DNA from: an uncultured Eubacteriales bacterium
GTDB lineage: Bacteria > Bacillota > Clostridia > TANB77 > CAG-508
DNA length: 33,139 nucleotides
Assembly: GCA_948443845.1 (NCBI GenBank)
Contig: CAOJUE010000019.1
Span: forward strand, 1 to 33,139
Direction: 5' to 3'
Part shown: positions 24,079 to 32,015 of the stretch, piece after piece
How positions within the stretch are numbered: the stretch's first letter is position 1
How the letters are laid out: each line of letters opens with the position of its first letter
Translations under genes and position numbers: made by a program
Notes under the pieces: generated by a model
Told to the model about the DNA's origin: nothing
The model's database searches: none
What the model saw: the letters and a program-made list of their open reading frames with translations, nothing else

Positions 24079-24792
24079 TTATTGAAAAATAGATTTGATT
24101 CCATTGATTATGCTCATAAAAATTGAGTTTATAATATCAACTAAAAATTTTATGACAAAGTTTTCTTGGTACAAATTTGTAAGTGAGTTTTTTACAAATG
24201 GAATATGCCACAAAACAAATAGGCTAACAATCACAGCAACTATCGCTATTAGTAATCGTTTGACTCGTAACCATGTCCATGGATATTTTACTTTATAACC
24301 TTGTTTTTGCAAATAATCTCCATACGCTTGAATTTGCATTTCGCGTTTAATTTGTTGCTGTTTTTGCGCTTCTCTTTTGGCTTTGCGAAATTCTTTTTTG
24401 GCTTGTTTTTCAGCCAATTTTTTCTGCTGTTCTTGCTTTATTTTTTGTTCTTCATAATTATCCATTATGTTATTGATTTGATTTGAAATGGTTTCTTTAA
24501 GCCTTTCTTCTTTATTTGGTCTTACCAAATTTTCTGGCTCTTTTTCGTCTTTTACTTGAACATTTTCTAACAGTTCTTCTGCTCTTTTAGTCGCTAAATC
24601 AGAATCATATTTTTTACGTTTTTCAGAATCGGACAAAATACCATAAGCAATTTTGATTCTTCTGATTTGTTCAATAATTGTTTCATTTTGTGGCAAAGAA
24701 TCTGCTTTTTGCAATATTTTATAATAAGATTCTGTTATTTCTTCTTGCGTCGCATTTTCCTTAACTTGTAACAATTCATATAAGGTGCTCAA
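24079..24792 (-). CDS. J-domain-like membrane protein lacking the HPD motif
   Basis: 237 residues from a TTG start, with AAAGGAG 8 bases upstream. Residues 1-68 have the DnaJ fold pattern (LYELLQVKENATQEEITESYY, then IKIAYGILSDSEKRKKYD). The HPD tripeptide that stimulates DnaK ATPase is replaced: the loop reads ILQKADSLPQN. A long charged coiled-coil stretch (about 95-165, rich in E, K and Q) leads to a membrane segment at about 180-200 and a second hydrophobic end. It may therefore be a J-like scaffold rather than a true Hsp70 co-chaperone. It lies between an HD hydrolase gene and the PBP, whose GTG start follows its stop directly. Confidence 0.75.
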   Translation of the reverse strand: MSTLYELLQVKENATQEEITESYYKILQKADSLPQNETIIEQIRRIKIAYGILSDSEKRKKYDSDLATKRAEELLENVQVKDEKEPENLVRPNKEERLKETISNQINNIMDNYEEQKIKQEQQKKLAEKQAKKEFRKAKREAQKQQQIKREMQIQAYGDYLQKQGYKVKYPWTWLRVKRLLIAIVAVIVSLFVLWHIPFVKNSLTNLYQENFVIKFLVDIINSIFMSIINGIKSIFQ

Positions 24793-24843
24793 AATGATTT
24801 CTCCTTTACCTGATTATACCATTCGCCAAATTTTATAGCAAGA

Positions 24844-25398
24844 TTATATATCGAAAAAGTAACTTGCTTCTAAGTCAGCTTCATGTAGTAACAACGCAAG
24901 TGGGAATTTTTTGAAGGCTTGTCCTAATGTTCCATAGACTTCTTTCGGTTCTGTAAATCCCATGTGCCAACGGATACAGTATTTTTCTTCTACGGTAAGT
25001 TTTATGTATTCCGTAATCATCATGACACTTTTCTCGCCATGACCATATGGAATCGTGTCTTCAATTGTATAATAGGGCACTTTTTCCCATTCGCCAAAGG
25101 AATTTTTAGCATTTCTGTAATCAACTTTATAGAAATTGACTTTGCAAATGTCATGCAACAATGCAACAATAATCAAAGTTTCTTCACTTGCGTTTATTTC
25201 GATAACTGAATTTTTCACTTTATTTTGCAAAATCTCATATACTTTCATACTATGTTCCAAAAGTCCACCTTCGTATGCACCGTGATATTTTGTGCTAGCA
25301 GGTGCTTTAAAAAAGTCCGATTTTTCAATAAATTCAATCAGTTTGTCCATTCCTTCGCGCTCAATTGTTTTTAATAATTTTAAAAATTCTTCTTTCAT
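24844..25398 (-). CDS. HD-domain hydrolase (YhaM-like HD module)
   Basis: 184 residues. The HD metal residues are His49 (LLEHSMKVY), His82-Asp83 (ALLHDICK), a later His145 (IRWHMG) and Asp175 (HEADLEAS). The sequence resembles the HD part of YhaM-type 3'-5' exoribonucleases and of small HD hydrolases, but there is no N-terminal OB domain, so a nucleotide phosphohydrolase role is equally possible. The start ATG 25398-25396 has AAAGGAA 6 bases upstream. First gene of an operon HD-J protein-PBP-dapF, divergent from ksgA. Confidence 0.8.
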   Translation of the reverse strand: MKEEFLKLLKTIEREGMDKLIEFIEKSDFFKAPASTKYHGAYEGGLLEHSMKVYEILQNKVKNSVIEINASEETLIIVALLHDICKVNFYKVDYRNAKNSFGEWEKVPYYTIEDTIPYGHGEKSVMMITEYIKLTVEEKYCIRWHMGFTEPKEVYGTLGQAFKKFPLALLLHEADLEASYFFDI

Positions 25399-25433
25399 TT
25401 TGGTTCCTTTCTGCAAAAAAATTTCTTTTGATT

Positions 25434-25462
25434 ATTTTATCACATATTTTTTATTTACACAA
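25434..25462 (-). promoter_or_regulatory. Promoter of the HD hydrolase-dapF operon
   Basis: On the minus strand TTGTGT (25462-25457) and TAAAAT (25439-25434) are 17 bases apart. Confidence 0.55.
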
Positions 25463-25468
25463 TACGAA

Positions 25469-25497
25469 TTGCTATTTTCCTTTTTCTATGTTATACT
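25469..25497 (+). promoter_or_regulatory. Promoter of ksgA
   Basis: TTGCTA (25469-25474) and TATACT (25492-25497) are 17 bases apart. It is back to back with the divergent promoter, with 6 bases between the -35 boxes. Confidence 0.6.
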
Positions 25498-25519
25498 ATT
25501 TCTAGAAAGGATTTTTACC

Positions 25520-26398
25520 ATGAACCTTACTCAAGAAACAAAATTTATTCTAAAAAAATATCACCTTACTGCCAACAAAAATTTCGGACAAAATTTTTTA
25601 ATCGATGAAAATATTGTTGACTCCATTGTTACATCAGCTAATATTTCAAAAAACGATTTAGTCATCGAAATTGGTCCTGGGCTTGGCACTCTTACTGCTC
25701 GTTTACTAGAAAAAGCAGGCAAAGTGATTTGCATTGAACTTGACAAAAAAATGCTCAACATTTTAAATGACCGTTTTCAACTATACAACAATTTTGAATT
25801 AATTAATGAAGACGTTTTAAAAGTAGATTTGCAAACTTTAATTAATGAAAACCTAGAAACCTACCAATCAGCAAAAGTTGTAGCAAATTTGCCATATTAT
25901 ATTACAACACCCATTATTATGAAATTATTAGAAGATAAATTGAATTTAGAAAGCATTACCGTTATGGTTCAAAAAGAAGTTGCTGAACGCTTAGTAGAAA
26001 CGCCCGGCGGAAAAAATACAGGAAGTATCACTTATAGCATTCACTATTACACAAAACCTAGTTTAATCACACACGTTCCAAACACTTGCTTTATTCCAAG
26101 TCCACAAGTAGACTCAAGCGTTATTCACTTGGAATTATTAGAAAAACCTGCCGTTTCTCCACTCGATGAAAATTTATTTTTCGAAATCATCAAAACTGCT
26201 TTTCTTCAAAAAAGAAAAACGCTGATTAATACATTTATGTTGGGAAATTTAGGTGAGAGAGAATTTTTTGAAAAAATGTTAAATGAATTACATATTGATT
26301 TAAAAATTCGTGGAGAAAAACTTACGTTAGAGCAATTTCGAGAGATTGCAGATTATATTTATCAAAATGGAAATATTTCTTCATCATCAATTAGATAA
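25520..26398 (+). CDS. ksgA: 16S rRNA (adenine1518/1519-N6) dimethyltransferase
   Basis: KsgA/RsmA, 292 residues. It dimethylates two adjacent adenines near the 3' end of 16S rRNA late in small-subunit assembly. N-terminal KNFGQNFLID, the SAM motif EIGPGLGTLT (50-59), acidic CIELDKKM, the NLPYY catalytic motif (123-127), and the C-terminal QKRKTLINTF are all present. The start at 25520 has AAAGG 10 bases before it and lies after the promoter at 25469-25497. An upstream in-frame extension is unsupported. It ends in a strong terminator. Confidence 0.96.
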   Translation: MNLTQETKFILKKYHLTANKNFGQNFLIDENIVDSIVTSANISKNDLVIEIGPGLGTLTARLLEKAGKVICIELDKKMLNILNDRFQLYNNFELINEDVLKVDLQTLINENLETYQSAKVVANLPYYITTPIIMKLLEDKLNLESITVMVQKEVAERLVETPGGKNTGSITYSIHYYTKPSLITHVPNTCFIPSPQVDSSVIHLELLEKPAVSPLDENLFFEIIKTAFLQKRKTLINTFMLGNLGEREFFEKMLNELHIDLKIRGEKLTLEQFREIADYIYQNGNISSSSIR

Positions 26399-26418
26399 TC
26401 TATTATTATTCGTTTCCC

Positions 26419-26464
26419 AAAACAAAGGCATTATTCCGAAGTCAGAATAATGCCTTTGTTTTTT
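26419..26464. terminator. Terminator between ksgA and the TSCPD gene
   Basis: An 18-bp perfect stem (26419-26436 with 26445-26462, core CAAAGGCATTATTC) and 8-nt loop, followed by TTs. It lies between two convergent genes. Confidence 0.85.
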
Positions 26465-26496
26465 GTATATCATTCTCTTATCGGAACAATGTGTTT

Positions 26497-26754
26497 TTAC
26501 CCTTCCACCTTCTTCTGAATCTCCTCCAATCCCTTCGCCATCTGATCTGGGCAAGATGTACTTTTGTAGCCACATGGAATTCCTTTCAATCTTTTAATGG
26601 CTTCTTCCACCGTCATTCCAACCAAAAGATTGGATAATCCAACTGTATTTCCTGCACACCCTCCAACAATTTGCGCCTTTCGAATAATTCCATTCTCCAC
26701 ATCTACAATCATTTCTTGTGAACAAACACCTTGTGGTTTAAATTTGTATTGCAT
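26497..26754 (-). CDS. TSCPD-domain protein (TIGR03905-like)
   Basis: 85 residues, the size of stand-alone TSCPD proteins. The name-giving motif TSCPD is at 66-70, and further cysteines are Cys11, Cys33 and Cys61. The central GGCAGNTVGLSNLL and GMTVEEAIKRLKGI segments are typical. The domain also occurs at the C terminus of class II ribonucleotide reductases. The stand-alone form has no known activity, and metal binding by the cysteines is plausible. AGGAGG precedes the ATG, and the gene overlaps the end of the dGTPase-like gene by 17 bases, so translation is coupled. Confidence 0.85.
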   Translation of the reverse strand: MQYKFKPQGVCSQEMIVDVENGIIRKAQIVGGCAGNTVGLSNLLVGMTVEEAIKRLKGIPCGYKSTSCPDQMAKGLEEIQKKVEG

Positions 26755-27958
26755 ACTTTTTTCCTCCTTTTATTTCTTTATAAATCTGACTAATATACGA
26801 ATCCGTCATTCCAGAAATATAATCAATAATTGCTTTGCAATAATCTTTTTCGTTTTCTAAATCATACACAATTTTATTATTATATTCTGTTTCCTTTCTA
26901 TCTTCTGTTTTGGCATAATTGGCAAGCCAAGCCACAAATTCCTGCGATAAATTGGGATAATATCTTCCTAAGTTCTTCAAATGATATATTGTGCGTTTTC
27001 CATCAAATTCATTCTTTAAACAATAAAAAATTTCATTCATCAAAACTTTAAAATAGCGAATCGTTGGCATCATTTTCTCATTTCGATAAATTTTTTCATA
27101 ATTGAAATCTTTTATCAGTTTCATAACCTCCAATGCTTCGTCTGAAAAACATAATCCACACTCAGGAGAACTATTTTGGCACAAATCAACAGTTAAATAA
27201 TTCATAATATTCGTATTATTCACATCCATTTTCTGTATCAAACCATCAATTTTTCTCAAATCCTCGTCATCCACCAATTTCATCACTTTGGCATCTTCCA
27301 TATCTCTTCCAATATACGAAATTTTATCCGCAATTTTTACGACACAAGCCTCCCAAGTATATGGTGCATATTGATTTGGTTCAAGATAATTTTTCAAATC
27401 AATACTTTCCATTCTTGGCTTCAAAGAATTCTCATCAATTTCGCCACAATGCGAAACAATTCCATCACGGACTGCATAGGTTAAATTCAAGTTTCGTTTT
27501 CTATTTTCAAAATCGACCAATAATTCAATATCATCCACAAAATGAAGTCCGTTTTTCTCGTGCCAAAATTTCTCACCAATTTCTCGTTCCGAAATGCTCG
27601 ACAAAATCTTCTCTCCTTGATGCCCAAACGAGCTGTGCCCCAAATCATGTGCCACAGCAATCGCTTTGGTAAGTTCTGTATTCAGTCCCAAATAACTTGC
27701 GATTGTGTAACTCACCGATTCTACTAAATTCACATGCTCAATTCTTGTACAAATATGGTCATTTTCTGGCGAGAAAAAAACTTGCGTTTTGTGCTTCAAT
27801 CTTTTGTAAGCATTGGAATTAATAATCCTCGTATAATCTCGATCAAACTCGGTTCTTAAAGAAGATAAACCATGCGAATATAATTCATCTTGCCTTTTGA
27901 TTGCCTCTTTCCATTTTTCATTTGTTTCGCTCATTGCTACATTTTCAAATTTCTTCAT
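26738..27958 (-). CDS. dGTPase-like HD-domain triphosphohydrolase
   Basis: 406 residues. The HD metal residues are His75 (TRIEHVNLVE), His104-Asp105 (VAHDLGH) and a later Asp (KIADKISYIGRDMED). The extra His108 and His113 (GHSSFGHQGE) are characteristic of deoxyguanosinetriphosphate triphosphohydrolases, which cut dNTPs to nucleoside and triphosphate and influence dNTP pools. The start is the ATG 27958-27956, preceded by GAGGAAA. A TTG 12 bases earlier is less likely. It follows hslO by 12 bases and overlaps the TSCPD gene. Confidence 0.88.
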   Translation of the reverse strand: MKKFENVAMSETNEKWKEAIKRQDELYSHGLSSLRTEFDRDYTRIINSNAYKRLKHKTQVFFSPENDHICTRIEHVNLVESVSYTIASYLGLNTELTKAIAVAHDLGHSSFGHQGEKILSSISEREIGEKFWHEKNGLHFVDDIELLVDFENRKRNLNLTYAVRDGIVSHCGEIDENSLKPRMESIDLKNYLEPNQYAPYTWEACVVKIADKISYIGRDMEDAKVMKLVDDEDLRKIDGLIQKMDVNNTNIMNYLTVDLCQNSSPECGLCFSDEALEVMKLIKDFNYEKIYRNEKMMPTIRYFKVLMNEIFYCLKNEFDGKRTIYHLKNLGRYYPNLSQEFVAWLANYAKTEDRKETEYNNKIVYDLENEKDYCKAIIDYISGMTDSYISQIYKEIKGGKKYAIQI

Positions 27959-27970
27959 TCGTTTCCTCAA

Positions 27971-28865
27971 TTATTTCAATGTTTTTCTAATTTCTTCTAA
28001 TTCTTCCTTTGAAAAATCATATTCCTGATTGCAAAAATGACATCTCGTATTGGCTTTTCCGTCTTCTTCAATGATTTTGTCAAGTTCTGTTTTTCCAATC
28101 GAAGCCAAACCATCGGCAAAACGCTTTTTCGAGCAATCACACCTAAATTCAATTTTTAAATCATCAATCAAAAATAACGCATTTTCATCTCCTGTAACCG
28201 TTCTTACCATTTCTTCCAAACTCATATTCTGCTCTAACATTTGACTTACCGTTTGAGAATGACGAACCGCTTGCTCAATTTTTGAAATCTCCTCTTCTGT
28301 CGCATCTGGCATTAACTGAATCATATAACCACCACTTCGTTTGACTCCGTTTTTGTCAACCAAAACGCCCAAAGCAATTACCGTTGGTTTTTGCTGAGAT
28401 TTAGCAAAATATTCTGTAAAATCTTCTGCAATTTCTCCTGAAACTAATGGTACTAAACCATTATATGCTTTCTCCGTCAATTCATTCTCTCGAATGATAT
28501 TCAAAAATCCATTCGTTCCAACTGCCTCACCTACTGCAATTTTTCCATTTTCATTTAATGGCAATTCGACTGTTGGATTTTGCGCATATAATTTTATTAA
28601 TGATTTGTTATTTTCTCTTTTTATGACAGAAACAATCGAGCCGAACTGGTCCCCTGCCATTGATTTGGACGGTAATACTATCCTCTTTTTCTTTGATTTC
28701 CGTCAACCCCATCATGCCTGAAATCGTGGCAATTCTTCCTAAAACGGCTGTAGTTGTTGGCGTTAAATCGTGCAAATTTCGGATATATTCGATTAATTCT
28801 GTCGTTTCTGCTGCGATACAACTTACTTTTCCTTCATGGGCTAATCCTTTTATCGTTCTATCCAT
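27971..28865 (-). CDS. hslO: Hsp33 redox-regulated chaperone in two frames, +1 shift at CGG codon 75
   Basis: The start is the ATG 28865-28863 with AAAGGAAG upstream. The zero frame gives MDRTIKGLAHEGKVSC to QINGRGPV, then CGG (plus 28643-28641) and a stop about 20 codons on. Skipping the C reads GPVGSIVSVIKRENN and continues through the chaperone core to the redox zinc site, CDC (FRCDCSKK) and CHFC (RCHFCNQEY), near the C terminus. Joined length is 297, normal for Hsp33. Glycine is the residue expected at this spot (GPLGS in relatives). Hsp33 protects proteins from oxidative unfolding in the cytoplasm. With a plain reading only a 95-residue fragment without the zinc site would be made. Operon: orphan, hslO, dGTPase-like, TSCPD. 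Confidence 0.87.
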
Positions 28866-28888
28866 TTTTATCTTCCTTTCTTTATTGA

Positions 28889-29185
28889 TTAAATGCATTT
28901 TTTTACAGTAGGATAACTGTTCATTAATAACGTATATTTCATATCTTCTGGAACATCTTCATTGTACATGGCATTAGTAATCGGAATTGTATATAAAGAA
29001 TATTTTGGCATAAATAGCCTTGTTTTTACGATATAATCAATTAAGCAATCACTTTCTTTAATAGCAATCTCATGCCTTTGCAAAAAATTTCTTAACATTT
29101 GCGTATACTCACGATGAAAATAATTTAAAATCTGCGTATATTCCTGAGTTTCCATTACTATCTGATTTTCGTATCTTTTTAACAT
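28889..29185 (-). CDS. Orphan 98-residue protein upstream of hslO
   Basis: Not recognised. The start is the ATG 29185-29183, with GAGG 6 bases upstream. It is hydrophilic and probably largely helical in its first half (QEYTQILNYFHREYTQMLRNFL), with a tyrosine-rich second half (MPKYSLYTIPITNAMYNEDV). There is no signal or membrane segment. It lies 23 bases before hslO and is the first gene of that operon. Codon usage is like the neighbours, and I found no in-frame CGG. Confidence 0.65.
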   Translation of the reverse strand: MLKRYENQIVMETQEYTQILNYFHREYTQMLRNFLQRHEIAIKESDCLIDYIVKTRLFMPKYSLYTIPITNAMYNEDVPEDMKYTLLMNSYPTVKKCI

Positions 29186-29217
29186 TTTCAACCTCGTCTT
29201 TTGGTACTTTTTTGTTT

Positions 29218-29246
29218 ATTTTATAACATATTCAGAAAAATGGCAA
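29218..29246 (-). promoter_or_regulatory. Promoter of the hslO operon
   Basis: On the minus strand TTGCCA (29246-29241) and TAAAAT (29223-29218) are 17 bases apart. Confidence 0.55.
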
Positions 29247-29265
29247 GTATTATTAAAAATTAAAT

Positions 29266-29300
29266 CAAAAAAGAGCAATACCACTCCTGTATCGCTCTTT
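29266..29300 (-). terminator. Terminator of the prepilin-like/Ca-ATPase operon
   Basis: On the minus strand AAAGAGCGATAC (29300-29289) pairs with GTATTGCTCTTT (29281-29270), one G-U, followed by a run of T. Confidence 0.85.
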
Positions 29301-29312
29301 CCACCATAAAAC

Positions 29313-32006
29313 CTAATTTTTTCCATTTACTTTTAGGTACTTAAATATCTCCACAACCAACAATGGCGAGAAAATCAAGCAAATTGTTTCAAACAGTTTA
29401 TCCATTGGTAAAACTGCCAAATCAAAGATTTCTCTTAAGGCTGGTATGAATAACACAACCAACATCAAACCTGCTGACACAGCAATTGCCAAAATCAATT
29501 TTCCATTATTAAACGGATTTGTTTTGAAAATAGATTCTTGATTATTTCTAACATTAAATACATGCACCAACTCAGAAAGTGCCAATACGCTAAACGCCAT
29601 TGTCTGCCCCACCATAATTTTGTATTCCGAACTTCCTTCTGTACTAAGTCCTAACACAAATGCAATTAGTGTAATCAATCCAATCCATACACCTTGATAT
29701 AAAATTCTCCAAGTCATTCCTTTGCTGAAAATTCCTTTGCTATTTTTAATTGGTTTTCTCTTCATGATACTCTTATCCGCTGGGTCAACTGCTAAAGCAA
29801 GCGCTGGAAGCGAATCTGTTACAAGATTAATCCATAAAATGTGCATTGGAAGTAATGGTTCTAGCCCACTAATGTTTGTAATATGGAATAATTTTGCTAA
29901 AATCGGTGTTAGCATAATAGCCAAAAATAATACCACAATTTCGCCAATATTGCTTGATAGCAAAAACGCAATTGCTTTTAAAATATTGTCATAAATACGT
30001 CTTCCTTCTTCTACTGCCGCAACGATTGTCGAAAAATTATCATCTGTCAAAATGACATCTGCCGCTTCTTTGGCAACGTCTGTGCCGACAATTCCCATGG
30101 CACAACCAATATCTGCATTTTTTAACGCTGGCGCATCATTTACACCATCTCCCGTCATGGCAACAACTTCTCCATTTGCCTGCCAAGCCTTGACAATTCT
30201 CACTTTATGCTCTGGAGAAACACGTGCATAAACCGAAATATTTCTGACTTTACTTTTTAATTCTTCATCTGACATTTTCTCCAAATCGCTACCAGAAATC
30301 GCTTCGCTTTCGTCTTTTAAAATGCCCAATTCCTTCGCAATTGCAGTTGCTGTAATTTTATGATCCCCTGTAATCATCACGGTTTTAATGCCTGCTGAAA
30401 TACATTTTTGAACTGCACTTTTTACTTCTTCACGCGGTGGATCAATCATACCACATATACCTACGAAAATTAAGTCGCTTTCCAAATGGTCCATATCGTC
30501 TTTCGTCAAAGAATGATTGATGATTTTATAACCAAAAGCAAGAACTCTTAGCGCTTTTTCCGCCATGGATTTATTCGTCGATAAAATCAAAGATTTATAA
30601 TCTTCTAAATCGCTTTTAATTTCGCCATTTTCCGAATAACGGTTGCAACATTTCAGTAACTCATCTACGCCACCTTTTGTATAGACAATGTATTGTCCGT
30701 CTTCTGTTTTGTGGACAGTTGACATTAATTTTCGGTCAGAATCAAACGGAATTTCAAACTCGCGTGGATAATTTTCAATGGTGTATCCTTCGTAACCTAA
30801 GGTAAATCCCATATCAACTAATGCAGTTTCCGTTGGATCACCTGTTAATTTGCCATCTTCGGCAATTTTAGTATCATTGCAAAGCATTCCAGATTTGACT
30901 AAATACCCAAGTTCCTCGCTTTTATCTTTGATTTCATCAATATTTTGTGTTCTACTGTTGACAAATATTTTTTTGACTGTCATCTTATTTTGTGTTAAAG
31001 TTCCTGTTTTATCCGAACAAATAACGGACGCACAGCCTAGTGTTTCAACAGCTGGCAACTTTTTCACAATCGCATTTCTTTTGACCATACGTTGTACGCC
31101 AATCGCCAAAACAATCGTAGAAACCGCTGCAAGCCCCTCTGGAATTGCTGCAACAGCAAGTGATACCGCCGTCATAAACATATGAACTGGCTCTTTTCCA
31201 TACAATGTTCCTACCACAAAAATAATCGCACAAAGCACTAATGCTACAATTCCCAATGTTTTTCCTAAATTATTCAATTTAATTTGAAGTGGTGTTTGCG
31301 ACTCATCTGTTTCGTCAATCATTTTCGCAATTTTACCAACTTCTGTATTCATTCCCGTTCCGACTACAATACCTTTTCCTCTACCGTATGTAATCAAACT
31401 CGATGAAAATAACATATTTCTACGGTCACCTAATTCAGCATCTCCGCTAATTGTATCGACTGATTTTTCTACTGGAACCGATTCACCTGTCATCGCGGAT
31501 TCTTGCGATTTCAGATTAACCGCCTCCGTAATTCGCAAATCGGCTGGTATATAATCACCTGTTTCCAAAATAACCACATCTCCGGGAACTAATTCTCTCG
31601 ATGGAACAACTGCCAATTTTCCATCACGCATGACTTTCGCCGCATGACTGCTCATTTTCTGTAAAGCTTCCAACGATTTTTCCGCTTTGTTTTCCTGTGC
31701 GACACCAATAATCGCATTCAAAACAACCACAATTAAAATAATTATCGTATCAGTAATTCCTTCTCCCTCTTGAATTCCAACAATTCCTGATACAATTGCT
31801 GCAATAATTAAAATAATAATCATAAAATCTTTAAACTGCTCTAAAAATTTTACTAAAATACTCTTCTTCTGTTTTGCTTTTAATTCATTGTGTCCATACT
31901 TTTCATAACGTGCAACCAACTCACTACTCTTTAATCCAGCATTTACATCGGTTTCTAATTGTTTTTCCGTCTCTTGGACACTTTTATTAAACCACTTTTC
32001 TTCCAT
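29313..32006 (-). CDS. P-type Ca2+-transporting ATPase (P2A/SERCA-like)
   Basis: 897 residues with the layout of P2 ATPases: cation ATPase N domain (1-55), membrane helices at about 55-77 and 83-103, actuator domain with TGES (173-176), PEGL in helix 4 (289-292), phosphorylated Asp332 in DKTGTLT, MITGDH, the hinge TGDGVNDAPAL, and C-terminal transmembrane segments. The Ca2+-site residues of helix 4 (VAAIPEGL) and helix 6 (NLVTDSLPALALA) match calcium pumps rather than Mg or Na/K pumps. It exports Ca2+ from the cytoplasm. AAGGAGG precedes the ATG, 9 bases after the upstream prepilin-like gene. No in-frame CGG in 897 codons. Confidence 0.93.
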   Translation of the reverse strand: MEEKWFNKSVQETEKQLETDVNAGLKSSELVARYEKYGHNELKAKQKKSILVKFLEQFKDFMIIILIIAAIVSGIVGIQEGEGITDTIIILIVVVLNAIIGVAQENKAEKSLEALQKMSSHAAKVMRDGKLAVVPSRELVPGDVVILETGDYIPADLRITEAVNLKSQESAMTGESVPVEKSVDTISGDAELGDRRNMLFSSSLITYGRGKGIVVGTGMNTEVGKIAKMIDETDESQTPLQIKLNNLGKTLGIVALVLCAIIFVVGTLYGKEPVHMFMTAVSLAVAAIPEGLAAVSTIVLAIGVQRMVKRNAIVKKLPAVETLGCASVICSDKTGTLTQNKMTVKKIFVNSRTQNIDEIKDKSEELGYLVKSGMLCNDTKIAEDGKLTGDPTETALVDMGFTLGYEGYTIENYPREFEIPFDSDRKLMSTVHKTEDGQYIVYTKGGVDELLKCCNRYSENGEIKSDLEDYKSLILSTNKSMAEKALRVLAFGYKIINHSLTKDDMDHLESDLIFVGICGMIDPPREEVKSAVQKCISAGIKTVMITGDHKITATAIAKELGILKDESEAISGSDLEKMSDEELKSKVRNISVYARVSPEHKVRIVKAWQANGEVVAMTGDGVNDAPALKNADIGCAMGIVGTDVAKEAADVILTDDNFSTIVAAVEEGRRIYDNILKAIAFLLSSNIGEIVVLFLAIMLTPILAKLFHITNISGLEPLLPMHILWINLVTDSLPALALAVDPADKSIMKRKPIKNSKGIFSKGMTWRILYQGVWIGLITLIAFVLGLSTEGSSEYKIMVGQTMAFSVLALSELVHVFNVRNNQESIFKTNPFNNGKLILAIAVSAGLMLVVLFIPALREIFDLAVLPMDKLFETICLIFSPLLVVEIFKYLKVNGKN

Positions 32007-32015
32007 ATTTCCTCC

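Noticed and set aside
25292..25519. N-terminal extension of ksgA
   Set aside because: The extension covers two divergent promoters, and the ribosome binding site and KsgA homology begin at 25520.
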